Shown: piece after piece, positions 25,623-34,384 of the stretch
Layout of the letters: each line of letters begins with the position of its first letter
How positions within the stretch are numbered: the stretch's first letter is position 1
Assembly: GCA_012032475.1 (NCBI GenBank)
Contig: JAAUSY010000012.1
Coordinates: 1-44,518 of the forward strand
Source of the DNA: Chloroflexaceae bacterium
GTDB lineage: Bacteria > Chloroflexota > Chloroflexia > Chloroflexales > Chloroflexaceae
Length of the DNA: 44,518 nucleotides
Direction: 5' to 3'
Position numbers and translations under genes: made by a program
The notes under the pieces: model-generated
Databases searched by the model: none
Told to the model about the DNA's origin: nothing
Seen by the model: the letters and a program-made list of their open reading frames with translations, nothing else

Positions 25623-27272
25623 ATGCCCACGGCCCCCACTCCCCGGCCCCGTCCCTCCGATGCCGATGCGCTGCCTCACCGGGTGCGCCAACGGCTTATT
25701 GAGCACCAACTCTGGCACCGGGAATGCCTCGTTGTGGTGGCAGTTTCCGGGGGGCCGGATTCGTTGGGTCTGCTCCACGCCCTGTGGCGGCTCCGGACAG
25801 AAGACGACCACGGCCCGGCGCTGCACGTTGCCCATCTGGACCACCGCTTTCGTGGCTCCCAGTCCGAAGAAGAAGCCCGCTTTGTGGCGCACATCGCCCA
25901 TGAATGGAACATCCCCGCAACGGTTGAACCATACGACGTGCCGGCGCTGGCGCAGGCGACCAACCAGAACCGCCAGGCCGCAGCGCGGGCCGTGCGCTAC
26001 GCCTTTCTGGCGCGGGTGGCACTGGCGGTGGGAGCTGATGCCGTGGCCGTGGCGCACCAGGCCGACGACCAGGCCGAAACGGTGTTGCTCCACCTGCTGC
26101 GCGGGGCCGGACCCGCCGGCCTTCGTGGGATGCGGGTCGCCGTGGCGTGGGAGGAGTGGCGAGGGGAGGTGCCCGGCTTTGAGGGGGCAGCCGCGGTTTC
26201 TGGAAACCGGCCCCTGCTGATTCGCCCGCTCATAGACTGCACCCGCGCCGAAATCGTGCAGTATTGCGATGAGCACCGGCTCGCTCCCCGCCACGACCCC
26301 TCGAACGAGTCCCGCAGCTATACCCGCAACCGTATTCGGGCCGACCTGCTCCCCCACCTGGCCGAATACAACCGGCAGATTGTGGCAGCTCTAGGGCGCA
26401 CCGCGCAGGTCTGCGCCGATGACTACGCCGGTATTCAGGCGCAACTTGACGCAGTCTGGACGGCAGACCTGGTCCGACCCCATGAAGCCTCTCTGCGGTT
26501 CTGCAAGGCGCGATGGGCACAGCTTCTGCCCGCGCTCCAGCGCTATGTCCTGCGACGAGCGGCCCGGCTCCTGACGGGCACCGACGAACTGGACTATACG
26601 CACGTTGAGGCCGGGCGCATGGCGGTGAACCGCGCCACTGGCTTTCAGCAACCGCTGGGTCTGGGGTTGGTGCTCCGGGTCGAATATGAAACGTTCCTGG
26701 TGGGGCGAGAAACCCCCGCTGCGACCGGGGGAGATGAGAACGATTGGTCGCCACCACAGATGGGCGCGGAGGCGGTCCCGCTTGTGGTGCCGGGTATCAC
26801 CCCCATTTCCCCGTCCTGGGCTATCGAGAGCCGGTGGGTTGCGCCGGCCCCCGGTGCGCTCGCCACCGATGGGCGGTGGCGCTGGTGGGCCGTGCTCGAT
26901 GCCGACGCGTTCATCCCCGATGTGCTCGTTTCTGGTCCTGGTCCTGACCACCGTCAGGACCAGGGTCAGGACCTTGAGGGACCGGTGGTGCGGCGGCGGC
27001 GGGTGGGCGACCGGTTTCGCCCGGCGGGCGGGGCCGGAAGCCGCCTGCTGACGAAGTTCTTTGGCGACCAGAAGGTGCCGCAGGCGTGGCGAGCGGCGTG
27101 GCCGGTGCTGGCAACTTCGTCCTGCGTGGTCTGGGTAGTGGGGTTGCGGGTAGACCAGCGCTTTCAGGCCACCGGTGCCACGCGCCGGCCCCTGTGGCTA
27201 CTGCTGCGCCGGGGGGCGGAGGATGGGGGCGATGGTTCCCCAGGCTGGCAAGCCGGAGACCCCACCTCGTGA
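25623..27272 (+). CDS. tilS: tRNA(Ile)-lysidine synthase
   Basis: Modifies C34 of the CAU-anticodon tRNA-Ile to lysidine with lysine and ATP, so that it reads AUA; normally essential. The PP-loop motif SGGPDS is at residues 42-47, followed by HLDHRFRGSQSEEEA and AVAHQADDQAETVLLHLLRGAG, all typical. RNRIRADLLPHL is the family helix after the catalytic domain. The C-terminal TilS domain is clear (RRRRVGDRFRPAGGAGSRLLTKFF ... WVVGLRVDQRF). ATG 25623 is preferred over 25590 because AGGGAGG lies between them; the spacing of 12 is a little long. At 549 residues it is longer than the usual 430-480, from a central insertion near 350-440. Confidence 0.94.
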   Translation: MPTAPTPRPRPSDADALPHRVRQRLIEHQLWHRECLVVVAVSGGPDSLGLLHALWRLRTEDDHGPALHVAHLDHRFRGSQSEEEARFVAHIAHEWNIPATVEPYDVPALAQATNQNRQAAARAVRYAFLARVALAVGADAVAVAHQADDQAETVLLHLLRGAGPAGLRGMRVAVAWEEWRGEVPGFEGAAAVSGNRPLLIRPLIDCTRAEIVQYCDEHRLAPRHDPSNESRSYTRNRIRADLLPHLAEYNRQIVAALGRTAQVCADDYAGIQAQLDAVWTADLVRPHEASLRFCKARWAQLLPALQRYVLRRAARLLTGTDELDYTHVEAGRMAVNRATGFQQPLGLGLVLRVEYETFLVGRETPAATGGDENDWSPPQMGAEAVPLVVPGITPISPSWAIESRWVAPAPGALATDGRWRWWAVLDADAFIPDVLVSGPGPDHRQDQGQDLEGPVVRRRRVGDRFRPAGGAGSRLLTKFFGDQKVPQAWRAAWPVLATSSCVVWVVGLRVDQRFQATGATRRPLWLLLRRGAEDGGDGSPGWQAGDPTS

Positions 27273-27292
27273 TATCGTGTGCCGAAGAATTC

Positions 27293-27301
27293 GAGTATAA
27301 T
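27293..27301 (+). promoter_or_regulatory. Candidate -10 element upstream of the prenyltransferase operon
   Basis: GAGTATAAT lies 49 bp before the ATG at 27350 and just after the tilS stop. It lacks the TG extension and a clear -35. Confidence 0.45.
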
Positions 27302-27349
27302 ATCCCCAAGCGCGGCAGGCAGAAAAACAAAGTCAGGATACTCCACGCC

Positions 27350-28255
27350 ATGACCAATCCAAGCGAAACCACCCCGCTTTCAGGGCATCCGTTGTTCAGA
27401 CGGATGGCAGCCATACTTCGCAAACACCGAACCAACATCATGTTCGAGCACACCATTTTTGCGCTCCCCTTTGCCTACCTGGGGCTGTTTCTGGCAGCCG
27501 GTGGCTGGCCCGGCTGGTGGCCGTTCTTCTGGGTGACGCTGGCGATGGTGGGGGCCCGTACGGCGGCTATGAGTTTCAACCGCGTCATAGATGCGCGGAT
27601 TGACGCGGCCAACCAGCGCACCGCATATCGCCCGATCCCCAGTGGGCAACTCGACCAACGTTCGGTGCTGGTGGTGGCGTGCGGGGGGCTTGGCCTGATG
27701 CTGCTGGCCGCCTGGCAACTGAACCCGCTGTGTGTGGCGCTTTCGCCCCTTGCAGTGGTGGCGCTGACTGGCTATAGCTTTACCAAGCGGTTTACCTGGG
27801 CCTCGCACTTTATCCTGGGTTTGACCGATGCGATGGCTCCCGCGGGGGGGTGGCTGGCGGTCCAACCCGAATTCACGGCTCCGATGCTGCTGCTTTCGCT
27901 GGCCGTGGGTATCTGGATTGCCGGGTTTGATATCATCTATGCCTGCCAGGACGTAGACTTTGACCGCCAGTATGGGCTATATTCCATTCCCGCTTGTTTT
28001 GGGGTGCCGACTGCCCTGCGTATCGCGCAAATCTGCCACCTCTTGATGGTGGGGACGCTGGTGGTGCTTGGGTTGACCCTCCAGATGGGGTGGCTCTATG
28101 GTGCGGGGGTAGTCACAGCAGCGGGGTTGCTGTTCTATGAGCACCGCTTGATTGCCCCCCACGATATGTCGAAAATTGACCGGGCCTTCTTCACCGTCAA
28201 CAGTTATGTTGCCGGTGTGCTCTTTCTATTCACTCTTGCCGACCTGCTGCTGTGA
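27350..28255 (+). CDS. UbiA-family prenyltransferase, MqnP-like (menaquinone via futalosine)
   Basis: An integral membrane enzyme that joins a polyprenyl chain to an aromatic acid. ATG 27350 begins a 301-residue protein; the frame upstream overlaps tilS. The two aspartate motifs are present: N77-x3-D81-x3-D85 (NRVIDARID) and CQDVDFDRQYGLYSIP. The N-terminal phrase FEHTIFALPFAYLGLF and TAYRPIPSGQ match the subgroup once called ubiA_other, which includes MqnP of the futalosine menaquinone pathway. A role in menaquinone synthesis is therefore likely; 4-hydroxybenzoate as substrate is the alternative. No other menaquinone gene is in the window. The stop overlaps the next start as GTGA. Confidence 0.87.
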   Translation: MTNPSETTPLSGHPLFRRMAAILRKHRTNIMFEHTIFALPFAYLGLFLAAGGWPGWWPFFWVTLAMVGARTAAMSFNRVIDARIDAANQRTAYRPIPSGQLDQRSVLVVACGGLGLMLLAAWQLNPLCVALSPLAVVALTGYSFTKRFTWASHFILGLTDAMAPAGGWLAVQPEFTAPMLLLSLAVGIWIAGFDIIYACQDVDFDRQYGLYSIPACFGVPTALRIAQICHLLMVGTLVVLGLTLQMGWLYGAGVVTAAGLLFYEHRLIAPHDMSKIDRAFFTVNSYVAGVLFLFTLADLLL

Positions 28256-29487
28256 ACGACCAACCACAAACGACCAGCCATCTGCCCCATGGGGCGAGCG
28301 ATGAGCAACGGCCTCCCGGATTATCTCCGTCATCTCCGTCATCTCCGTCATCTCCGTCATCTCCGTCATCCCCTGGTCGGTCGGTGTCACCGTCGCTGGC
28401 CGATGATACCGACCCCTCGTCGGGTCGCCCGCAGATTATCTTCTTTACCGACCAGGACGAACAGGCGCTCCGTCACCTCCTGATGCAGGAAGGGGTGCTG
28501 GACGACCTGGCTGAACAGCGGGGCGGTCTCGCTCTGGCAATCCTCGAACTGAACGAGGGCCGCGCCGATATCGTCCGGCTGCTCAATGCGCGGGGAATTT
28601 CGACCGTGGCGTGGCTGCTGCTCCCTCCAGAAGAAGGCTACTGGTTCAACCTGCAAAACTATCCCCAGGCCGTCGAACGCTATCGCGCCTTCCATGCCTG
28701 GTCTCGCAGCAACCAACTCCACTTCGATGCGGTTGGTCTGGATATTGAGCCACCAGAAGAGCACCTCCCGCCTTCGCGCATCCGGAAGATACGCAAGATG
28801 ACCCGCCGGTTCTGGGGCACCCAGGAATATATGATTTACCTGGCGGCCTGCTCAACCTACAACGCGCTCATTGCTGAGATGCACCGCGATGGCTACGAGG
28901 TGCATACCTATCAGCTACCACTGCTGGTTGACGACCGGCGGGCAGGAACCACCCTGCTCCAACGCGCCTTGAATATCGTAGACCTCCCCTCCGACCTGGA
29001 GGTGCTGCTCTGTTCGAGTAGTTCTCTACCGGGTCACTTCCGCCATGACCAGGACATCGGGGGGTCGCTCATTGCCAGCTATGGCCCCTCCGCCGATGGC
29101 ATTGGTATCGGTAGTACCCGCATCCACCCGGAGCGGTGCTTGAAGAAGAGGTGGCCGCCGCTCTCGTGGGACGAACTCAAGCGGGAGGTGCTGCTAGCGG
29201 CTCGCTATACCGATATGATCTACCTTTTTTCTTTTGAAGGGTGTGTCGAGCAGGGGTGGTTGTCTCGCCTGAAGACCCTCGACTGGAACAGCGAATGGGT
29301 GCCTCCCGTCCTGCCCTCGGTGCAGTTCGAGACGATGCGGACCGTGCTTTTTGTGGCGCTCCTGCTGACCCGCTTCTACCGAACCTTGCTGGCCTGGCTT
29401 GGGTGGGGTGTGGCGGCGGTCCTGCTCTTGCAACGGGTGCGCTCTACCCGACGGGAATCTTACCAGGAAAGAGAAAGAAAGGATTGA
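28252..29487 (+). CDS. Unknown membrane-anchored protein with a TIM-barrel-like core
   Basis: A 411-residue protein starting with GTG 28252, which overlaps the prenyltransferase stop and suggests translational coupling. Residues about 24-40 are a Ser-Pro repeat coded by a 9-bp tandem repeat. Residues about 65-350 look like an alpha/beta barrel: FFTDQDEQALR, ISTVAWLLLPPEEGYWFN, and the strand end FDAVGLDIEPPEE, which resembles the catalytic strand of glycoside-hydrolase-like barrels with its acidic residues. A hydrophobic helix near the C-terminus (TVLFVALLLTRFYRTLLAWLGWG) followed by Arg-rich residues anchors it to the membrane. No family name can be given. Its tight place between the prenyltransferase and DUF507 genes hints at shared expression. 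Confidence 0.7.
   Translation: MNDQPQTTSHLPHGASDEQRPPGLSPSSPSSPSSPSSPSSPGRSVSPSLADDTDPSSGRPQIIFFTDQDEQALRHLLMQEGVLDDLAEQRGGLALAILELNEGRADIVRLLNARGISTVAWLLLPPEEGYWFNLQNYPQAVERYRAFHAWSRSNQLHFDAVGLDIEPPEEHLPPSRIRKIRKMTRRFWGTQEYMIYLAACSTYNALIAEMHRDGYEVHTYQLPLLVDDRRAGTTLLQRALNIVDLPSDLEVLLCSSSSLPGHFRHDQDIGGSLIASYGPSADGIGIGSTRIHPERCLKKRWPPLSWDELKREVLLAARYTDMIYLFSFEGCVEQGWLSRLKTLDWNSEWVPPVLPSVQFETMRTVLFVALLLTRFYRTLLAWLGWGVAAVLLLQRVRSTRRESYQERERKD
28324..28368 (+). repeat. Perfect 9-bp tandem repeat (TCTCCGTCA x5)
   Basis: Five exact copies encode Ser-Pro-Ser units inside the unknown membrane-anchored protein. Because the unit is a multiple of three, gain or loss of copies keeps the frame. Confidence 0.95.
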
Positions 29488-29493
29488 TATGCC

Positions 29494-29775
29494 ATGAAAC
29501 TCTCTCCCGCGAAGATTGAACAGCTGGTCAATGATTTGCTCGATGTACTGGCCGATATTGATGGCGTCCTCTTTCAGGGCAACGACGGTCAGCTCAAAGC
29601 GGCCATGACCGAGATTATCACGGATGAATTGATGATCGAAGAGCGGCTGGATGCCGAGATTCATCAGGTGCTCCAGCAACACAAATATGAGATTACGATG
29701 GGACGGCTCAGCTACGACGACCTGTTTAAGAAGACCAAGCATCGCCTGGTGACTCAGAGAAAACTGGTCCTGTAG
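29494..29775 (+). CDS. DUF507 family protein
   Basis: A 93-residue acidic and helical protein. It shows the DUF507 layout: KLSPAKIEQLVNDLL at the start, a middle ITDELMIEERLDAEIHQVLQ, and the end SYDDLFKKTKHRLVTQRKLVL. DUF507 proteins are found in Chloroflexota, Aquificota, Deltaproteobacteria and others, and have no known function. It lies 6 bp after the preceding gene and 21 bp before adenosine deaminase, inside a long co-directional run. Confidence 0.8.
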   Translation: MKLSPAKIEQLVNDLLDVLADIDGVLFQGNDGQLKAAMTEIITDELMIEERLDAEIHQVLQQHKYEITMGRLSYDDLFKKTKHRLVTQRKLVL

Positions 29776-29796
29776 GCGAAGGAGGGGGAAGCAAAG

Positions 29797-30819
29797 ATGT
29801 CGCTTGAAGCCTGGATACGTGCGATGCCCAAGGTGGAATTGCACGTCCACCTGGAGGGGGCCGTTCGGCCCGAAACCCTGCTCGTGCTGGCTCGCCGCAA
29901 CGGGGTGACGCTGCCGGCCTCGTCGCCGGACGGTCTGCGGGCGTGGTTTTCCTTTTCCGACTTTGCCCACTTCGTCGAGGTGTACCTCAAAGTTTCCGAA
30001 TGCATTCGCACCCCCGATGATATCGAACTGGTGGCGCGGGAGTTTCTGGCAGACCAGGCCAGCCAGCATATTCGCTACAGCGAAGTGACCTATACGGCGT
30101 TTACCCACTATCACTTCAAGGGGTTGCCCTTCCGAGAGCAACTCGCAGCGCTCAACCGCGCCCGTGCCTGGGCCGAGGCCGAACACCACACGACCATGGG
30201 GTTGATAATTGACATTCCGCGGATGATTGCCCCGGAAGATGGGCTGATGATTACCGACTGGGCCATCAGTGGGATGGGCGAAGGGGTCGTGGCTCTGGGA
30301 TTGGGCGGCCCGGAGGCCAACCACCCTCCGGAGCCATTTCACGAGAGCTTCGAGCGGGCGTATGCCGCCGGGTTGCCCGGCGTTCCCCATGCCGGGGAAA
30401 CCGCCGGTGCCCGGAGCATCTGGGGGGCGCTGCGGACGCTGCACCCGGCCCGTATTGGTCACGGGGTGCGCTGTCTGGAAGATGCCGACCTGGTTACCGA
30501 ACTGCGGTCGCGCCACATTCCGCTGGAGGTGTGTCCCACCAGCAATGTATGCCTGGGGGTCGTACCTGGCCTGGCCGAGCACCCTTTGCCGCGCCTGCTC
30601 GATGCCGGTCTCTATGTCACGCTCAATTCCGACGACCCGGCCCTGTTCGGCACGACGTTGACAGGGGAATATCTGGCGGTGGCGCAGACCTTTTCTCTGG
30701 GAAAGGACGCCATCCGCCAACTGGTGCTCAATGCGGTTCGGGCTTCGTTCTTGCCAGACCAGCGCCGGACCGCCCTGGAAGCCGAGATGCTGGCGTGGTT
30801 CCATTCCAACAACGGGTGA
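29797..30819 (+). CDS. add: Adenosine deaminase
   Basis: Hydrolyses adenosine (and deoxyadenosine) to inosine and ammonia in purine salvage; a cytoplasmic zinc enzyme. Motifs: H16 and H18 in ELHVHLEG bind zinc, H198 and E201 in PHAGETAG (catalytic Glu), RIGHGVRC, PTSNVCLG, and SDDPALF with the final zinc aspartate. The 340-residue length is standard. GGAGGGGG lies 10 bp before the ATG. Some members of this subfamily act on adenine or other nucleosides, but TSN and SDDPALF favour adenosine. It is followed after 6 bp by a hybrid kinase and then purN, so purine genes bracket the kinase. Confidence 0.92.
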   Translation: MSLEAWIRAMPKVELHVHLEGAVRPETLLVLARRNGVTLPASSPDGLRAWFSFSDFAHFVEVYLKVSECIRTPDDIELVAREFLADQASQHIRYSEVTYTAFTHYHFKGLPFREQLAALNRARAWAEAEHHTTMGLIIDIPRMIAPEDGLMITDWAISGMGEGVVALGLGGPEANHPPEPFHESFERAYAAGLPGVPHAGETAGARSIWGALRTLHPARIGHGVRCLEDADLVTELRSRHIPLEVCPTSNVCLGVVPGLAEHPLPRLLDAGLYVTLNSDDPALFGTTLTGEYLAVAQTFSLGKDAIRQLVLNAVRASFLPDQRRTALEAEMLAWFHSNNG

Positions 30820-30825
30820 GGAGCA

Positions 30826-33495
30826 ATGATAACGCCTGACATGAACAACCATACGGAAACAGGCTCGCTTCAGGCAGAAAATGACCTCCTGCGTCAGCGG
30901 GTGGCGCACCTGGAGCAGGTCATCCGGTCCCATCAGCAGCCGGCAGAAGCACTCCGCGTCAACTCCGAAAGGCGCTACCAGGAGATTACCGAACTGCTCT
31001 CGGATGCGGTCTATTCGGTGCAGGTCAACGCCGATGGGACGCTGATCTTCGATTGGGGCACCCGGAGCTTCGAAAAACTAACCGGGTTTGACCTCTCAGG
31101 TATCTCCCTGGATGACTGGCAGCGCCTGGTGCATCCGGATGACTGGGAACTGTTCCAACAGCGCCTGGAGCACCTTGCTGCGGGTCGGCCAGTCGAAAGC
31201 GAATATCGCATGGTGACCAGGGATGGTCAGGTGCGCTGGCTGCGCGACTATGGGCGGCCCGTGCTGGACCCGCAGGACGGGCGGCTCACCCAGGTGTATG
31301 GGGCAGTCAAGGATGTGACAGCGTATAAGCGGGCCGGTCAGTCGCTCCGCGAAAGCGAGCGGATGCTCTCGACCCTGATGCGCAACCTGCCTGGTATGGC
31401 CTACCGATGCCGGAACAACTGGCACTGGGAGATGGAGTTTGTCAGCGAGGGAAGCAAGGCGCTCACGGGCTATGCCCCTGCCGCCCTCACCGGCTCGGCG
31501 GAGATAACCTACGGAGACCTCATCCACCCCGAAGACCGCCAGATGGTGTGGGACGAGGTACAGACCGCTCTGGCAGAACACCGCCCGTTCCATCTCACCT
31601 ACCGTATCCGGGCGGCCAGCGGTGAGGAGAAGTGGGTCTGGGAGCAGGGGATGGGGGTGTTCCTGGATCCGGGTGGTTTCCTGGCACTGGAAGGGTTCGT
31701 CACCGATATCAGCCGGCAAAAACAGATTGAAGCGGCCCTGCGCGAGAGCGAAGCCCAGATACGCCAGCACGCAGCGCGGGTGGAGGCGCTGGTACATGTG
31801 GCCTCGCGCCTGAACGCGCAGCTTGACCTGGCAACCGTGCTGCACAATGTCTGCGAAGAAACGGCCCGGGCCCTCTCGGTGGATGTGGTGGTGGTCTGCC
31901 TCTACCACGAGGCTACCGATACGCTGGACTATGCCTATGGCATCGGGGTTCCTGCGGATGCGGCCACGCTCATCCTGCCGTTCCCGCGGGCCTATATTGA
32001 CACGATGACGCAGCGCATGGGGAGCGTCCGCGTGTTCAGCGATGCCCAGGAATTCGGGGGATTGATGCACCGCGACCTGCTGTCCCAGGCCAGAGTCGGG
32101 ACGCTGGTGGGGACGAACATTGTGCGCGAGGGGCAGCTTACTGGCGTCCTCAGTGCGGCGACGATAGACCGGGGCCGGACCTTTACGGACAACGAGTTGC
32201 TCCTCATGCGGGGGATTGCCAACCAGGCGGCGCAGGCTATCGCCAACGCCCGTCTATTCGACACCATGCAGCAGGAACGGACCCTGCTGGCGCGGCGCGT
32301 CCACGAGCGCACCGCAGAGTTGAGCCGGACCAACGCCAAGCTCGCACGGGCGGTGCGCGCCAGGGACGAGTTTCTGGCGAATATGAGCCACGAACTGCGC
32401 ACCCCGCTGAATGCGATTCTGGGGTTGACCGAATCGCTGCAAGAGTATATCTATGGGCCGGTCAATGAGCGGCAGGCGAAGACCCTTCAGACCATTGAGG
32501 CCAGCGGGCGGCACCTGCTTGACCTGATTAACGATGTGCTGGACCTCGCCAAAATCGAGGCGGGCCGCATGGACCTCTATTTCGATGCGGTGACGATTGA
32601 AACGGTTTGTCAGGCCAGTTTGCAGTTTGTCCGGCAGCAGGCGCGGCGCAAGCACATTGAAGTGTTTTTCAAGCAAGATACGGACCTGGAGGTTATCCAT
32701 GCGGATACCCGCCGCCTGAAGCAAATTCTGGTCAATCTGCTGAGCAATGCCGTCAAGTTTACCCCGGAGCACGGCAGCGTGGGATTGGAGGTGACTGCCA
32801 ACGAAGAGCGGGGGGTTATCTTCTTTACCATCTGGGACACGGGTATTGGCATTGCCAGGGAGCATATGGGACGCTTGTTCCAATCGTTCGTGCAACTCGA
32901 TAGCAGCCTCTCGCGGGAACATGTAGGCACGGGGTTAGGGTTGTCGCTGGTGGCCCGCCTGAGCGAACTCCACGGGGGGAGTGTGTCCGTCGAGAGCGAA
33001 TTGGGGTTGGGCAGTCGCTTCACGGTTTGCCTGCCAATCTATCGGACGGAGAGGGAGGGGGTGCGGGTGGCGGAGGAAGAAACCGACGGGGATGGACCAG
33101 ACCCGTTTCTCTCAGACGCTCAGGAAGCGCCCTTGATTCTGCTGGCGGAGGATAACGAGGCCAACATTGACCTGTATAGCGAATACCTTGAGCGAAAGGG
33201 GTACCGCGTGGTCGTGGCCCGCAACGGGCACGAGGTGCTCGACCGCGTGCGAGAAGAGTGTCCGTCGCTTATCCTGATGGATATTCAGATGCCCAGGCTG
33301 AATGGCCTGGAGGCGATTCACCGCATTCGGGCGGACGCCTGCCTGGCCTCCATCCCGATTATTGCGCTGACGGCGCTGGCGATGCCGGACGACCGCGAAC
33401 GCTGCCTGGAGGCGGGGGCCAACGAGTATTTGAGCAAACCGGTGAGCCTGAAAGAGCTGTGGCGAGCCATCGGGCAGTTGCTTGCCGGGCGATAG
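30826..33495 (+). CDS. PAS-PAS-GAF hybrid histidine kinase with receiver domain
   Basis: An 889-residue soluble sensor kinase with no membrane helix. Residues about 8-40 form a coiled coil (LQAENDLLRQRVAHLEQVI). Two PAS domains follow (about 50-165 and 170-300, each with a PAC-type end: YRMVTRDGQVRWLRDYG and YRIRAASGEEKWVWEQG). A GAF domain covers about 315-475. The HisKA box has phospho-acceptor H522 in NMSHELRTPLN, then NLLSNAVKFT, DTGIGIAREH and GTGLGLSLVARL of the ATPase. The receiver has phospho-acceptor D819 (LMDIQMPRLNG) and SKPVSLKELW. A gas, redox or small-molecule signal is plausible but unknown. The ribosome site GAGGAG overlaps the stop of the deaminase gene. Confidence 0.93.
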   Translation: MITPDMNNHTETGSLQAENDLLRQRVAHLEQVIRSHQQPAEALRVNSERRYQEITELLSDAVYSVQVNADGTLIFDWGTRSFEKLTGFDLSGISLDDWQRLVHPDDWELFQQRLEHLAAGRPVESEYRMVTRDGQVRWLRDYGRPVLDPQDGRLTQVYGAVKDVTAYKRAGQSLRESERMLSTLMRNLPGMAYRCRNNWHWEMEFVSEGSKALTGYAPAALTGSAEITYGDLIHPEDRQMVWDEVQTALAEHRPFHLTYRIRAASGEEKWVWEQGMGVFLDPGGFLALEGFVTDISRQKQIEAALRESEAQIRQHAARVEALVHVASRLNAQLDLATVLHNVCEETARALSVDVVVVCLYHEATDTLDYAYGIGVPADAATLILPFPRAYIDTMTQRMGSVRVFSDAQEFGGLMHRDLLSQARVGTLVGTNIVREGQLTGVLSAATIDRGRTFTDNELLLMRGIANQAAQAIANARLFDTMQQERTLLARRVHERTAELSRTNAKLARAVRARDEFLANMSHELRTPLNAILGLTESLQEYIYGPVNERQAKTLQTIEASGRHLLDLINDVLDLAKIEAGRMDLYFDAVTIETVCQASLQFVRQQARRKHIEVFFKQDTDLEVIHADTRRLKQILVNLLSNAVKFTPEHGSVGLEVTANEERGVIFFTIWDTGIGIAREHMGRLFQSFVQLDSSLSREHVGTGLGLSLVARLSELHGGSVSVESELGLGSRFTVCLPIYRTEREGVRVAEEETDGDGPDPFLSDAQEAPLILLAEDNEANIDLYSEYLERKGYRVVVARNGHEVLDRVREECPSLILMDIQMPRLNGLEAIHRIRADACLASIPIIALTALAMPDDRERCLEAGANEYLSKPVSLKELWRAIGQLLAGR

Positions 33496-33510
33496 GGGGG
33501 AAGAACAGGA

Positions 33511-34131
33511 ATGACCACACCACCAACCACTCGACCCCGCCTGGCCGTCTTCGTTTCCGGGTCGGGCACCAATTTGCAGGCGCTTCTGGACGCCACCGCC
33601 AGCGGCGGGCTGGACGCCAGCGTGGTGCTGGTCGTCTCCAACCGCAAGCACGCGTTTGGACTGGTCCGGGCCGAACAGGCCGGCATTGCCACACTCTACT
33701 TTCCCATCAAGCCCTACCTGGAAACCGGACGGGGGCGTGAAGCCTACGATGCCGACCTGGCCGAACGAGTGAGCGCCTGGCAGCCCGACCTGGTGGTGCT
33801 GGCCGGGTGGATGCACATTCTCAGCCGGGCTTTTCTGGACCGCTTCCCCAACCGGGTCATCAATCTTCACCCGGCCCTGCCGGGGACGCTCCCCGGCACC
33901 AACGCGATTGCGCGGGCCTATGAAGCCTACCAGCGCGGCGAGATGAGCGACAGCGGGTGTATGGTCCACTATGCCGTGCCCGAAGTGGATGCGGGGCCGG
34001 TTGTGGCCCAGACGGTGGTGCCCATCGAGCCGGGCGATACCCTGGAATCGTTTGAAGCCCGCATGCACGCGGCCGAACATCGCCTGATAGTCGAGGCGGT
34101 CCGGGTGGCGCTTGCGCATCGGCGCGGGTGA
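33511..34131 (+). CDS. purN: Phosphoribosylglycinamide formyltransferase
   Basis: Third step of de novo purine synthesis: GAR plus 10-formyl-THF gives formyl-GAR. Visible are VFVSGSGTNLQALLDA, LAGWMHILSRAFLDRFPNRVINLHPALPG (catalytic Asn and His), and GCMVHYAVPEVDAGPVVAQ (catalytic Asp), in a 206-residue protein of normal size. The usual LLPAFPG loop reads ALPGTLPGTNA, a mild variant. It is the last gene of the co-directional run from 27350 and lies 15 bp after the hybrid kinase. Confidence 0.94.
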   Translation: MTTPPTTRPRLAVFVSGSGTNLQALLDATASGGLDASVVLVVSNRKHAFGLVRAEQAGIATLYFPIKPYLETGRGREAYDADLAERVSAWQPDLVVLAGWMHILSRAFLDRFPNRVINLHPALPGTLPGTNAIARAYEAYQRGEMSDSGCMVHYAVPEVDAGPVVAQTVVPIEPGDTLESFEARMHAAEHRLIVEAVRVALAHRRG

Positions 34132-34384
34132 GCCTCGCCCGCGCCCAGAAAGCCAGAAAGCCGCACCAAAAGAACACCCAGGATAGTGAATTTGCCAGAG
34201 AACGCTGCTGACCTGGTTGGCTGTCCTGGCGTTGCCCCGAACCTGTTCTTGCTGGATCTGGAATGTAACTCTATTCGTTATCATTATCGTAAAGGTGAGG
34301 GTATCATCCATTCAATTCAATTCATTGGAGGAGGGGCCGGGGCATCCTGCTTGAGATGTGAGGAAGGATGAGGGAAAAGAAAAG

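Noticed and set aside
28324-28368. CRISPR-like array
   Set aside because: The unit is 9 bp with no spacers and lies inside a reading frame as Ser-Pro codons.
29194-30933. 579-residue minus-strand frame across the DUF507 and deaminase genes
   Set aside because: It lies opposite four well-supported plus-strand genes and shows no motif.
34186-34371. Possible 61-residue protein between purN and the LysR gene
   Set aside because: No ribosome site, no domain and it runs into the LysR start; the 253-bp gap is treated as non-coding.
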